A stretch of DNA of 64,000 nucleotides, from positions 254,412 to 318,411 of the forward strand of contig NZ_RJVA01000011.1 of the NCBI RefSeq assembly GCF_003751385.1, in the 5' to 3' direction. Below are positions 42,315-51,029 of the stretch, in pieces. The notes under the pieces are model-generated. The model was given only the letters and a program-made list of their open reading frames with translations, did not search any database and was not told the DNA's origin. The position numbers and the translations under genes were made by a program. Numbering within the stretch: position 1 is the first letter of the stretch; each line of letters starts with the position of its first letter. Origin of the DNA: Desulfosoma caldarium. GTDB lineage: Bacteria > Desulfobacterota > Syntrophobacteria > Syntrophobacterales > DSM-9756.

Positions 42315-42952
42315 GAGCTTAGGATTCCATGCACATGAGAGAAAGAGTCGCTAAAGGCCTCACGGGCCAGCACTCGGCGAAGGGTGTCGTTCAGAAGTCC
42401 AAAAAGGGCCGTAGGCTGTTGTCGTCCTGCTCGGTTCAGTCTGTGAAAAAGGCGTCGGCGAAGCCTCAGAGATAATTCCAGTTGAAGACCTTTGCCTGAA
42501 CGGCCTCGGTTGCACAAGTTCTCCGGTTGTAAGCCTTGAAAATCCAGATGACAAGCCACGATAAATCCTGCGTTTGTCAGGGCTTCGGCACAGGCCGCTT
42601 GGAAATTCGTGTCGAGGCCGCCAAGATAAATGTCCACATCGTCATGAGTGCATCCGTGAATCGTCACGATTTTCCAGGAAACGGCCGCCAAGGCGAGCGC
42701 TACGGGTTCGTCAAATCGTGTGCTGGTGATGTGCAGGGTCCCATTGTTCTCTCTTTTGAGCCCGTCGAAGTGGTAAAAAGAGTGGGAACCTTGGGCGATG
42801 GAGCGCGCCACCTCCGACGTCCCTGGTTCTATGCCTCCGCCGTGTGGGGCCATAACCGCCAATCCAGATCGACCTGTGCGCCATTCGATGACGTAGTCTC
42901 GACCGGAAACTTCGCGCCTCACTAAGGCATAGTAAGATTCATAAGAGTTCAT
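42311..42952 (-). CDS. Poly-gamma-glutamate hydrolase family protein (DUF867)
   Basis: 213 residues from ATG 42952. Family blocks: LAVMAPHGGGIEPGTSEVARSIA (zinc-binding His and Glu), HSFYHFDGLKRENNGTLHITSTRFDEP, and VTIHGCTHDDVDIYLGGLD. These match the phage/Bacillus PghP-type hydrolase that cuts poly-gamma-glutamate. No signal peptide is seen, so cytoplasmic action or export by another route is implied. First gene of the long leftward coupled array; no strong RBS is visible. Role could be in gamma-glutamyl or capsule turnover. Confidence 0.85.
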   Translation of the reverse strand: MNSYESYYALVRREVSGRDYVIEWRTGRSGLAVMAPHGGGIEPGTSEVARSIAQGSHSFYHFDGLKRENNGTLHITSTRFDEPVALALAAVSWKIVTIHGCTHDDVDIYLGGLDTNFQAACAEALTNAGFIVACHLDFQGLQPENLCNRGRSGKGLQLELSLRLRRRLFHRLNRAGRQQPTALFGLLNDTLRRVLAREAFSDSFSHVHGILSS

Positions 42953-43413
42953 GGACCCACACGTCCGGGATTCTTCAACTTTCCGTGACCGCAAAAAGGG
43001 TGTGAGGGGCATATGGGCAAGGTAGGGGCGGCTTGTGAACCCGCCCATGCGCCCTGGTCCTGATGCTTGCTTGCGTAGTCGACCGCGGTTTACCTATCGC
43101 CCCTGCGCGCTTTAGACAAGGGGGACGTGGGCCGAGATGGCCGATCCAACCGAATCCTTCTAAAGGCATTTTCTCAGGGTGCTCGAAATCTTTTTGAAAA
43201 TGCGGACCGCCTCGGCTACCTTTTAATAGGGTTTCCTGTAGGCTCTTTTTCTATCTTTGCATGCGTTCTTGCCTAACCTCATGTGCAAAGGTAAAGCGCC
43301 ACCTCCGATAAGCCGGACTGCACACACAGATAGTGAACCAGGCGTGGCGATATTCAAAGAAGAATTTTGCCACAAAAATCCGTGTACAGATGTCAACGAG
43401 GAGGAGGGTGTCC
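42953..43413. other. Divergent intergenic region
   Basis: 461 bp between the leftward array and the rightward DUF169 gene. No coding frame with RBS. It must contain promoters for both directions, but I could not fix a convincing -35/-10 or -24/-12 pair. Confidence 0.5.
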
Positions 43414-44256
43414 ATGGAAAGCAAAGTGGTCCAAGCGTTAGGAATGCGGCACGAGCCCGTGGCCATTTTTTGGACGGACGAAAAGCCCCAGGGCGCTTCG
43501 GTTTTTCGCCCGGGCAAATGGGGCTGTGTCATGTGGATGCTGGTGGGAGCGTCTCGAGGAAAGCCCGCGGCGTTCGATCGAGAATCCTATGGGTGTTGGG
43601 GAGGGGGCGTCGGTTTGGGCTTTGGCAATCAGTACAGGGCGTTTCCGGGAGGCGAAGCGTGCTTTCACTATTTTTTGTCCGTTGGAAACAAGCATTGGGA
43701 GCAGGGGCGGGCCGTCTGTGAAAAGATGGAAAATTCCGGGGCTGCAGCATTTGTGGAGGATTTTCGAGAAGGCGAAGCGTATCTCAAGGATCCCAAGCTT
43801 GTTGAGCGCTTCGTTCAAGACCTGCCCATCACGGAGATCCCTGCGCGCTACGTGGTCTTTCAACCGCTCAGCGCGGCGAATGCCACGCAAGGGGCGCCGC
43901 AGGTGGTTGTCTTTTGGGCTGAGCCGCACCAGCTGGCCGCGTTGGTCGTCTTGACCAACTACGGTCGGGAAGGTAACGAGCATGTGATCGTTCCCTTTGC
44001 GGCAGGGTGCCAAAGCATCGGCATCTATGCTTATCACGAAGGCCAAAAGAAAAAACCTCGCGGTGTGATCGGCCAGATGGATCTTTCCGCACGCCTGAAT
44101 GTCTGCAAGACCATGGGTGACCATGTGTTTACCTTTGCGGCTCCGTGGAGGCTTTTCATGGAGCTTGAGGAAAACGTGACGGGCAGTTTTGCGGACCGAT
44201 CCGTCTGGAGCCAGCTCAAGGCACGATTGGGGATTGCCAAGACAGGCACTCCGTGA
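43414..44256 (+). CDS. DUF169 family protein
   Basis: 280 residues from ATG 43414 (RBS GGAGGAGGG). The DUF169 pattern is visible: N-terminal RHEPVAIFWTDEKPQGA, CVMWMLVGASRGKPAAFDRE, CWGGGVGLGFGNQYRAFPGG, YVVFQPLSAAN and VVFWAEPHQLAALVVLTNYG, and FAAGCQSIGIY. The family is common in anaerobes and methanogens, often near redox or C1 genes; cysteines in the GC motifs suggest metal or cluster binding. No function is established. First of three close rightward genes. Confidence 0.85.
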   Translation: MESKVVQALGMRHEPVAIFWTDEKPQGASVFRPGKWGCVMWMLVGASRGKPAAFDRESYGCWGGGVGLGFGNQYRAFPGGEACFHYFLSVGNKHWEQGRAVCEKMENSGAAAFVEDFREGEAYLKDPKLVERFVQDLPITEIPARYVVFQPLSAANATQGAPQVVVFWAEPHQLAALVVLTNYGREGNEHVIVPFAAGCQSIGIYAYHEGQKKKPRGVIGQMDLSARLNVCKTMGDHVFTFAAPWRLFMELEENVTGSFADRSVWSQLKARLGIAKTGTP

Positions 44257-44324
44257 TAGCCAGAAGGCTTCTGCGGCGTGGAGGGGTGCGCCGGAAAAGG
44301 TGCGTTTTGTTAAAGGGAGTGCCC

Positions 44325-44651
44325 ATGGACGTTCCTGTGATGAGCCGAGTTTACGTGATTTTCAAGAGGACGCGCTGCTGCATTCGCATCTATACGGACA
44401 TGGATCGGCACGGCTTTCAATCGGCCCTTGAGCAGGCCATGAAACAACGCAGAAGTCTTTTCCTTCATGTGTATCAGCCCAATGGAAAAGGATTTTACAA
44501 GAGCCACACGACGGTGACCCCTTACGAAATTCTGGTGGACTGCATGTTTCATGTAGAAGAAGTGAACCATAACGGCGAGGATCCCTGCACGGACAAGGGC
44601 AAGGAAGCTCGATTGCTGGAAAGGCTTTTTAAGGAGCACGGCCTGAAGTAA
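44325..44651 (+). CDS. Hypothetical protein, 108 residues
   Basis: From ATG 44325, 68 bp after the DUF169 stop; ATG 44340 is an alternative. Beta-alpha layout with KRTRCCIRIYTDMDRHGF, SLFLHVYQPNGKGFYKSHTT, and an end rich in charged residues. Cysteines at CC, DCMF and PCTD. No family recognised. The RBS is only GGGAG. It lies between DUF169 and a small coiled-coil gene, probably in one transcript. Confidence 0.65.
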   Translation: MDVPVMSRVYVIFKRTRCCIRIYTDMDRHGFQSALEQAMKQRRSLFLHVYQPNGKGFYKSHTTVTPYEILVDCMFHVEEVNHNGEDPCTDKGKEARLLERLFKEHGLK

Positions 44652-44708
44652 CGGGTGCGCGGTCCTTGGGACGGGCCGGGCGCCGTGGTATGCGTGAAGG
44701 AGGGATCC

Positions 44709-44843
44709 ATGAGCGAGAAAGATCAGGAGTCGCGGTGGTTGGAGACCATCAGCGCCCTGGAAAAGGAACGCGACCTTTTGCGCCGGCGCGTTGAGGAATT
44801 GGAAGAGGCCCTTCAGGGGTGCCTGAGCCGTTCTCGACACTGA
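44709..44843 (+). CDS. Small coiled-coil protein, 44 residues
   Basis: Start ATG 44709 has an excellent RBS (AAGGAGG, 5 nt). The product is a single charged helix with heptad character (LETISALEKERDLLRRRVEE). Likely a small dimeric coiled coil or a leader peptide. Not a known family. Confidence 0.62.
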   Translation: MSEKDQESRWLETISALEKERDLLRRRVEELEEALQGCLSRSRH

Positions 44844-44989
44844 CTGGGGTGCGGGTTTGCCGACTGGTGGCTGGACGCCACAAAGGTTCTTACCGAAAAA
44901 ACCAGCCCTTTTCCTTTTAGCAAGATCCCCTGTCACGCCGCGAATGCAGACAAGGAAGACCCGGTCCAAGAGCCTTCCCAGGAGCCGTC

Positions 44990-46138
44990 ATGACGAAGCG
45001 GAATTCGGACTTCGTCTTTTTCATTGACGGAAAGCCGGTGGATGAGGACGCGCTGGGGCGCCGGCTTCCCACAGGATTAACGCTGGATGCGCCGTCCATG
45101 ACCTATGCCCAGTACTTCAGGGCACTGGAAGAGGCTTTGCAGCAGAATGCGCTGGAGCCTTTGCGGCGGAGTTTGGAAGTCCTCACGGGAATGCCCGTCC
45201 TAGCAAAATGGATTCGCCAGGTGCGAATCGACAGCGTCAAGCACGGCGCCCTATACCACGTGGCCAAAATCACGGTGTCCCTGGACGGCCGAAACCATAC
45301 CTTCGTCTTGAACTCAGCCATGCACCTTCATAGGCAAAAGGCTCTCCAGCGGGAATGGCACACCTTGCAGTCCCTTGTCCAAACGCCCGTGGGACCCTAT
45401 GTGCCGCAAGCCCTTTATTTGGGGCGAGGTCATTGGCATGATGAAAGCGCCGAGGCCAGGCCCTTTGGCTTTTTTCTTGGTCGGTGGTTTGAAGGCTTCC
45501 ACGAGTGGCATATGGAAAAGGGTCCCGACGGGTGTGGGGAAACCGTCAGGGTTTGGGACGATTCCCCCAAAGGAACCGTGCTCACGCCACGCCAGACGGC
45601 GCAGCTCATGGAACAGGCGGCCTACATCCTGACGCTCGCGTTGGACCGAGAGTCTTATCTTCAGGTCTATCCCTGGCATCACGCTGCGGGGGATTTCGTG
45701 GTCGCCGTTGACCAAGACAAAGTGGCCGTTCGCCTTATTTCCGCTCGAAATCGTACCGTGTTTATGCCGCCAGGTTCCCAGGATCATGAACGACTTTCGG
45801 CGGTGGCCGCTTTCTTTTTCATGCTGTCCTTTCGCATGCGTGTGGATCGCCACCAGGGCGTGGGAGACTTGGTGTGGGCTTCAGCACCCTGGCTGCGCGC
45901 GGTCGTGCGCGGCTTTTTTCGAGGTTGGACCGATGCCGCACTCGATCAGGAACCCCTGACAGCCCAGCAGATTTTCACAACATTTCAATCTTTTGATGCC
46001 GAGGACTGGGAAGCCGTCGGTTCCGTACTGCAGGACCATCTCGTGGTGGATGCCGAGGAAGCCCCGCTGGTTTTGCGACACCTCGAGGAACATGCCAGGG
46101 ACCTGGAGAAGGCCTTGCGCGCCGCGCCCCTTGAATAA
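44990..46138 (+). CDS. Hypothetical protein, 382 residues, possibly kinase-like fold
   Basis: Soluble, without signal or transmembrane segments. Opening FVFFIDGKPVDEDALGRRLP; the middle HTFVLNSAMHLHRQKALQREWHTL faintly resembles the lysine/glutamate region of aminoglycoside-phosphotransferase-like kinases, and YLQVYPWHHAAGDFVVAVDQ the catalytic loop/metal region, but no HxD catalytic motif is certain. Acidic C-terminus of paired helices (LRHLEEHARDLEKALR). No partner known. Followed by a terminator and two tRNAs. Alternative readings cannot be excluded. Confidence 0.68.
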   Translation: MTKRNSDFVFFIDGKPVDEDALGRRLPTGLTLDAPSMTYAQYFRALEEALQQNALEPLRRSLEVLTGMPVLAKWIRQVRIDSVKHGALYHVAKITVSLDGRNHTFVLNSAMHLHRQKALQREWHTLQSLVQTPVGPYVPQALYLGRGHWHDESAEARPFGFFLGRWFEGFHEWHMEKGPDGCGETVRVWDDSPKGTVLTPRQTAQLMEQAAYILTLALDRESYLQVYPWHHAAGDFVVAVDQDKVAVRLISARNRTVFMPPGSQDHERLSAVAAFFFMLSFRMRVDRHQGVGDLVWASAPWLRAVVRGFFRGWTDAALDQEPLTAQQIFTTFQSFDAEDWEAVGSVLQDHLVVDAEEAPLVLRHLEEHARDLEKALRAAPLE

Positions 46139-46173
46139 GCTATGTGCAGCTGCGGGGCATCAAGGGCGGGAAA

Positions 46174-46206
46174 CAAAAAAGGGGGCTTCATGTGCCCCCT
46201 TTTTCC
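46174..46206 (+). terminator. Bidirectional rho-independent terminator
   Basis: AAAAAAGGGGGC-TTCATGT-GCCCCCTTTTT: six-pair GC stem flanked by A- and T-runs on both sides. It would end the rightward gene at 46138 and the leftward tRNA transcript. Confidence 0.88.
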
Positions 46207-46210
46207 ATTC

Positions 46211-46286
46211 TGGTAGTCCCAACGGGATTCGAACCCGTGTCTCTGGCGTGAGAGGCCAGTATCCTAGGCCGCTAGACGATGGGACC
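46211..46286 (-). tRNA. tRNA-Glu (anticodon CTC)
   Basis: 76 nt with encoded CCA. Seven-pair acceptor (first pair G-U), D-loop CTAGCGGCCTAGGA, anticodon loop CTCTCAC with CTC at 46252-46250, T-arm ACGGGTTCGAATCCCGT. Seven bases separate it from tRNA-Gln, so they are probably co-transcribed leftward. Confidence 0.95.
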
Positions 46287-46293
46287 AAAAAAA

Positions 46294-46367
46294 TGGCTGG
46301 GGGACTAGGATTCGAACCTAGGCTAGCGGATCCAGAGTCCGCCGTCCTACCGCTAGACGATCCCCCA
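46294..46367 (-). tRNA. tRNA-Gln (anticodon CTG)
   Basis: 74 nt with encoded CCA. Acceptor TGGGGGA / TCCCCCA with discriminator G, typical of tRNA-Gln. Anticodon loop CTCTGGA gives CTG (46335-46333); T-arm CTAGGTTCGAATCCTAG. Confidence 0.95.
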
Positions 46368-46549
46368 ACGGAATGGCGACAGCCTAATGGAATCTCTTCG
46401 TCAAGTCAAGGCCCAAACATGGCGGGCAAAGCCAAAGGCTTTGCTGCTCCATTTCCACCTGTGCGCCGCTCGAAAGATTGGCTATATTGTCAACGAGTAA
46501 CCATGGGGCGCCTGCCAGCGCCGAGTGGGCACGAAAGAGGGGAGAGACA

Positions 46550-48739
46550 TTGTACCAACATCTGCTTGCAGAAGAACCCGGACAATTTGACGTGGGCCTC
46601 TATCGCCTGCGCATGGAGGAATTGCTGCCGCATGACAATCCGGCCAATGCCTTGTTTTACCGGGCACTGGAGTATGCGCTCGTCCTTCACGAAGGGCAGA
46701 TTCGAAAATCAGGGGCGCCCTACATCAGCCATCCCTGTGCCGTGGCTTATATTCTGGCCAAGGAAATGAGAATCCGGGACCCGGAAATGCTGGCCGCGGC
46801 CATTTTACACGATGTCATTGAAGACGTTCCATCTATAGACTACGAAGTCATCGAGCAAGCCTTTGGTACGACTGTGGCGGACCTGGTGGAAGGGTGCACC
46901 AAAATGACCCGTCTGCATCAGGACCGTGCCGTGCTCAAGGACTTGACCCATAGCAAGATTTTGCAGACGGCCAGTCAGAGGCTGGGGGTCTTGATCGTCA
47001 AGCTTGCGGATCGCCTGCACAACCTGCGCACCCTGCATTATCTTCCCAAACCCAAGCGACAGCGCATCGCCCAGGAAACCGTAGAAATCTATGCGCCCCT
47101 GGCCGCCAAGCTCAATATTTTTCCTCTTAAGCGCGAACTTTACCACCTTTCCCTTTCCTACCTCTACCCCAAGAAAAGCAAAAAAATCCTCAATGCCCTG
47201 CGCTCGCTCTACTCCCATGCCAGTGTTCTGGAAATCACGGAGCGCCTCAAGGAAGCCTTTGCGCGCCGAAGTATGGACGTGATTCTTCGCAGTCGCGTCA
47301 AAGGCTTGGGCACCTATTACGATGCGGCCAAAGGAACCTTGCGTTTGGCCAACGCGGAAAACCGGGTGGATTTCACGGTAGTGTTGCCGTCCAATGACGT
47401 GGATGCCTGCTATTGCGCCCTGGGCGTTGTCAATACCTCCCTGACTCCAGTGCCGCGCAGCCTTCGGGATTTTATCGCAAACCCCAAGAACAATGGTTAC
47501 ATGAGCCTGCACACCCGGATTCACTACAAAGGCGAAAATTACTTGGTCAAGGTGCGCACGGCCGCTATGGATGAGTGGGCCACCTACGGCGTGCTGAGCC
47601 AATGGAACAATCCGGAAAGGATCTCAGAGGCCTATCTCAAAGAGATCAGCGAGTTTTTGCGCAGTGTGGGCGAATACGGCGGCCCGGCGCCTCAGCGCCG
47701 GAACCTCATTCAGCTCTCTGAGGCCGAGGAGGTGACGGTTTACACACCACACGGGGACGCTCACACGTTTCCTCTAGGAAGCATCGTGCTGGACTTTGCC
47801 TTCAAGATTCACTCGGATTTGGGCAACCACTGTGTGGGAGGCATCATCGGCGGGCGCCGTGTGCCCCCGACGCACAAACTCAAAGACGGCGACACCGTGC
47901 GGGTGCTCAAGGTAGACACGGCCGTGCGCTTTGATCCCGACCTGGAGCGCCTTTGCATGACGCCAAAGGCCCGCAACGCCATTTCCAAGGAAATTGCAAG
48001 GCGGCGGCGAAACTGCGCCCATGACATCGGGCGCGATCTCTTGCTTCAAGAACTGGCGCAGCATGGGTGGACGCAGAAAGCTTTGGAACGCGAGGAAGTT
48101 CCCCTTATTTTGGAGGTGCTCAACGTCAAATCCCTGGAAGACCTTTTTGTTATGATCGGCCAGGATCTCCTTTCACCCCATGCTTTTCTCTATTATTTGC
48201 AGGATGTGCCCAAGAAATCCATGGGCAAAGCGCGCCCACGGCCTGAAGAAGACGAACCGATTCACGAACGCAAGGTGCTCAAGGTGAACGATCTGGATCC
48301 CGCCGTGCACAAGTTTGCGGGGTGCTGCCATCCGTATCCGGGGGAACGCCACGTGCTGGCCACGCTCAGTGAACGAGGCGTCACGTTTCATCGGTCTCAA
48401 TGCAGCGATGTGACAGAACGCCACGGTTTACCGCCCCACAAGCTTCTCGACGTGCAGTGGGATGAGGCGCTTCCTTGGAGAAGTCCCGTGGCCATGTGGG
48501 TGAGGGTGCTGAGTTCGGACAAACAGGCTTTGCTGCCCCTTTTGGGAAAGATTCCTTTGGGAATTGAGGTGAGGCGCCTGGAGGGGCAATTTCGCAAGGA
48601 CCTTCCTCAGTGGGCGGCTTTTCAAGTCATTTTGGAGAGTTTTAAAGACGCTCGGCACCTCTTTGGGCGCTTTCCTTCAGGAGCCGTTATTGTGGAAAGG
48701 TACACCTCTCTGGATGCCGCTCTGGATCTTGAGGACTGA
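46550..48739 (+). CDS. RelA/SpoT homologue (RSH) with intact hydrolase and degenerate synthetase
   Basis: 729 residues from TTG 46550, chosen for AGGGGAGAG just upstream; other in-frame TTGs at 46478 and 46487 have none. Layout: HD hydrolase (H87-D88 in ILHDVIED; KLADRLHNLRTL), synthetase-like domain (about 225-350), TGS (EVTVYTPHGDAHTFPLGS), helical region, zinc-finger/RIS (HKFAGCCHPYPGE) and ACT-like end. HD residues are complete. In the synthetase, D274 remains but the Arg expected three to five residues on is Leu (VDFTVVLP), and the EVQIRT glutamate is L332 (NYLVKVRT). So it probably only degrades (p)ppGpp. Gene stands alone after the tRNAs. Confidence 0.9.
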   Translation: MYQHLLAEEPGQFDVGLYRLRMEELLPHDNPANALFYRALEYALVLHEGQIRKSGAPYISHPCAVAYILAKEMRIRDPEMLAAAILHDVIEDVPSIDYEVIEQAFGTTVADLVEGCTKMTRLHQDRAVLKDLTHSKILQTASQRLGVLIVKLADRLHNLRTLHYLPKPKRQRIAQETVEIYAPLAAKLNIFPLKRELYHLSLSYLYPKKSKKILNALRSLYSHASVLEITERLKEAFARRSMDVILRSRVKGLGTYYDAAKGTLRLANAENRVDFTVVLPSNDVDACYCALGVVNTSLTPVPRSLRDFIANPKNNGYMSLHTRIHYKGENYLVKVRTAAMDEWATYGVLSQWNNPERISEAYLKEISEFLRSVGEYGGPAPQRRNLIQLSEAEEVTVYTPHGDAHTFPLGSIVLDFAFKIHSDLGNHCVGGIIGGRRVPPTHKLKDGDTVRVLKVDTAVRFDPDLERLCMTPKARNAISKEIARRRRNCAHDIGRDLLLQELAQHGWTQKALEREEVPLILEVLNVKSLEDLFVMIGQDLLSPHAFLYYLQDVPKKSMGKARPRPEEDEPIHERKVLKVNDLDPAVHKFAGCCHPYPGERHVLATLSERGVTFHRSQCSDVTERHGLPPHKLLDVQWDEALPWRSPVAMWVRVLSSDKQALLPLLGKIPLGIEVRRLEGQFRKDLPQWAAFQVILESFKDARHLFGRFPSGAVIVERYTSLDAALDLED

Positions 48740-48740
48740 T

Positions 48741-49061
48741 TCAATGAATGGAGCGATTGTTGTGGGTTTCCTTGAAGATCTTTCGCGCCACGGCATGGAG
48801 ATCCGTCTTTTTCATGCCGGCTACTTCCACGAGAAGAAACTGAATCCACGCCCCGCAGCAGAAGCTTAGAAGACCCTGAGGATTCTTGAAAACAGCCTCT
48901 TCCAACGCGCCGTCCTCATAGGCCTTGGCCATAAGGTCCATGAGAACCAAAAAAAGTTCGCCTTCTCCGTATCGACGCACGGCGTCCCGGTACAGGGCGG
49001 CCAGTTCGGGATTCCTTTGGAGAATCTTGGCACTCTCGCGGCATGCCTGCAACAATGTCAT
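48741..49061 (-). CDS. Hypothetical helical protein, 106 residues
   Basis: From ATG 49061 (GGAGG is 13 nt upstream, loose). Helical throughout: MTLLQACRESAKILQRNPEL, LYRDAVRRYGEGELFLVLMD, then CCGAWIQFLLVEVAGMKKTD. Two adjacent cysteines. No family known to me. It meets the RSH gene tail to tail with one base between and diverges from the HtrA gene. Frames upstream extend to 49145 without better start signals. Confidence 0.68.
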   Translation of the reverse strand: MTLLQACRESAKILQRNPELAALYRDAVRRYGEGELFLVLMDLMAKAYEDGALEEAVFKNPQGLLSFCCGAWIQFLLVEVAGMKKTDLHAVARKIFKETHNNRSIH

Positions 49062-49198
49062 CGGGTTTTCGTGACCTCCTTGCCATGCCTTGTTCTTGAT
49101 TTTTCTTGGTCTTGGTTTATGGTGTATAGCAAATTTTTTGCACAACTGAAAAGATGTGAAGGCAAGAAATTTCCGCTCGGCAGAAAGGAGTTTTTAGC

Positions 49199-50653
49199 AT
49201 GTTTCAGGAAACGAGGCGTGGATGCCGTCTATTCCGGATGGCGGCCGTGTTTGCATTCGTCATGGTGCTTGGAGCCTCAGCTATACCGCATGAGGCTCAC
49301 GGGGCCGCGAGCCTTTTCGGGTCCAATCTTCCTCCGTCTTTTGCGGACTTGGCGGACAAAGTTAAAGATTCGGTGGTCAACATTTCCACCACGCAGGTCA
49401 TCAAGGGGCATCCGTTGCAACCTTTTATGGAACCCAATTCTCCCTTTCGAGAGTTTTTCGGGGACGAGTTTTTCAAGCGCTTTTTCGGGGACATACCCAA
49501 AGGATCTAGGAAGACCAACTCCTTGGGTTCCGGCGTGGTCATCGATGCCTCGGGACTCATCTTGACCAACAATCACGTGGTGGAAAAGGCCACAGAAATC
49601 AAGATCAAGCTTCAAAACGGACAGGAATACGCGGCCAAGGTCGTGGGACGGGACCCAAAGACCGACCTGGCTCTCATTCAGGCGGAACCTGACAAGAATT
49701 TTCCTAAGCCCGCTGCACTGGGGGATTCGAACGCTTTGCGCGTGGGAGACTGGGTAATGGCGGTGGGCAATCCCTTTGGGCTGGGCCATACGGTCACGGT
49801 CGGCATTATCAGTGCCAAGGGCCGAATCATCGGCGCGGGGCCATACGACGACTTTCTGCAAACCGATGCGGCCATCAACCCGGGCAATTCGGGCGGGCCG
49901 TTGTTCAACATGAACGGTGAAGTGGTGGGCATCAATACGGCCATTGTGGCCCGAGGGCAGGGCATAGGCTTTGCCATTCCCATCAATGTGGCCAAGGACC
50001 TCTTGCCCCAGTTGCGCACGGGCAAGATCGTGCGAGGATGGCTGGGTATCATGATTCAGGATGTGACGCCGGAAATCGGGGAATCCTTTGGCCTCAAGGA
50101 GACTAAGGGAGTCTTGGTTTCCGATGTGGTTAAGGACAGTCCCGCCGAAAAAGGCGGCATTGAGGTAGGAGACATCATCACGAAATTCAACGGCGAAGAG
50201 GTCCATGACGCCCACGAGCTTTCTCGACGCGTGGCGGCGACCCCACCCAATTCCAAGGTCAAAGTGGAATTGCTTCGAGATGGCTCCAAGAAAGTTTTGA
50301 CCATCACCTTGGGCACCATGCCCGACGAAGAGGAGGCGGCGGCTCAGCCCGAGAGTAGAGAAAGCGTGTGGGGCCTCAAGGTCCAAAACATGACCAAGCC
50401 ACTGGCCGAGCGTTTCGGGTGGGACTCCTCAGAACGCGGGGTCATCGTGACCGAAGTGGAGCCGGACAGCCCCGCAGCGGAGGCTCGCATACAGCCGGGA
50501 GATCTCATCAAGGAAGTGAACCGCAAAAAGATACAAAATGTGCGGGATTACAACCAGGCCATGAAAGGCGCGGAAAAGAAGAAAAGTTTGTTGCTTTTGG
50601 TGAAGCGAGGACAACGATCCTTTTACGTGGTGCTCCAGAGGTCAGAAAGTTAA
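49199..50653 (+). CDS. degP: Periplasmic serine protease, HtrA/DegP family
   Basis: 484 residues. Signal peptide about 1-36 (AAVFAFVMVLGASAIPHEAHG). Trypsin-like domain with triad H126 (LTNNHVVEK), D156 (DPKTDLALIQ) and S231 (INPGNSGGPLF). Two PDZ domains follow (about 270-365 and 390-480; GVLVSDVVKDSPAEKGGIEVGD, GVIVTEVEPDSPAAEARIQPGD). Degrades and refolds misfolded envelope proteins. RBS AAAGGAG. Whether DegP, DegQ or MucD cannot be settled from sequence. Monocistronic here. Confidence 0.95.
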   Translation: MFQETRRGCRLFRMAAVFAFVMVLGASAIPHEAHGAASLFGSNLPPSFADLADKVKDSVVNISTTQVIKGHPLQPFMEPNSPFREFFGDEFFKRFFGDIPKGSRKTNSLGSGVVIDASGLILTNNHVVEKATEIKIKLQNGQEYAAKVVGRDPKTDLALIQAEPDKNFPKPAALGDSNALRVGDWVMAVGNPFGLGHTVTVGIISAKGRIIGAGPYDDFLQTDAAINPGNSGGPLFNMNGEVVGINTAIVARGQGIGFAIPINVAKDLLPQLRTGKIVRGWLGIMIQDVTPEIGESFGLKETKGVLVSDVVKDSPAEKGGIEVGDIITKFNGEEVHDAHELSRRVAATPPNSKVKVELLRDGSKKVLTITLGTMPDEEEAAAQPESRESVWGLKVQNMTKPLAERFGWDSSERGVIVTEVEPDSPAAEARIQPGDLIKEVNRKKIQNVRDYNQAMKGAEKKKSLLLLVKRGQRSFYVVLQRSES

Positions 50654-50726
50654 CGGCCTTGTCCCGGTGGGAAGGGGATCCTTTTACGGTCGAGCCAGCG
50701 AGAGTCCACAAACTTTGGGAAGCGCA

Positions 50727-50756
50727 GGATTCCCGCGTGCTCGGGAACGACGGTGA
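50727..50756. repeat. REP-like palindrome, copy 2
   Basis: GGATTCCCGCGTGCTCGGGA then ACGACGGTGA; core pairs CCCG with CGGG. Same layout as the unit 120 bp further on. Confidence 0.6.
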
Positions 50757-50846
50757 TGACAACCCGGTCGCATGGGCCAGAGCTGCGGGATTTTGGCGGC
50801 TCGGAATGACCTTCGAAAAAGCGTCTTACCCTAGGGCGGTTTGCGT

Positions 50847-50876
50847 AGATTCCTGCGGGCGCGGGAATGATGGAGG
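50847..50876. repeat. REP-like palindrome, copy 3
   Basis: AGATTCCTGCGGGCGCGGGA then ATGATGGAGG. Stem TCC(T)GC/GCGGGA, with the ATGATGG tail shared in kind with copy 2. Confidence 0.6.
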
Positions 50877-51029
50877 ACGAATCGAAAAGCGGTGCCGAAG
50901 GGGTATCGTTCATTCAATGAAAACCCAAGGATGCGGGTTCCTCAAAGAGGGAGGGGATGAACTTTTCAAAAAGGGGACTGTGCTGTCCCCGGCAACCGAC
51001 GAGGATTTCGACAAAAGGAGGGATATGGC

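Larger units (their letters stand above)
50654..51029. other. Intergenic region with two REP-like palindromes
   Basis: No gene. Two related units at 50727 and 50847 (listed) and a weaker third near 50785-50810. Probably a small cluster of repeats between transcripts. Confidence 0.6.
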
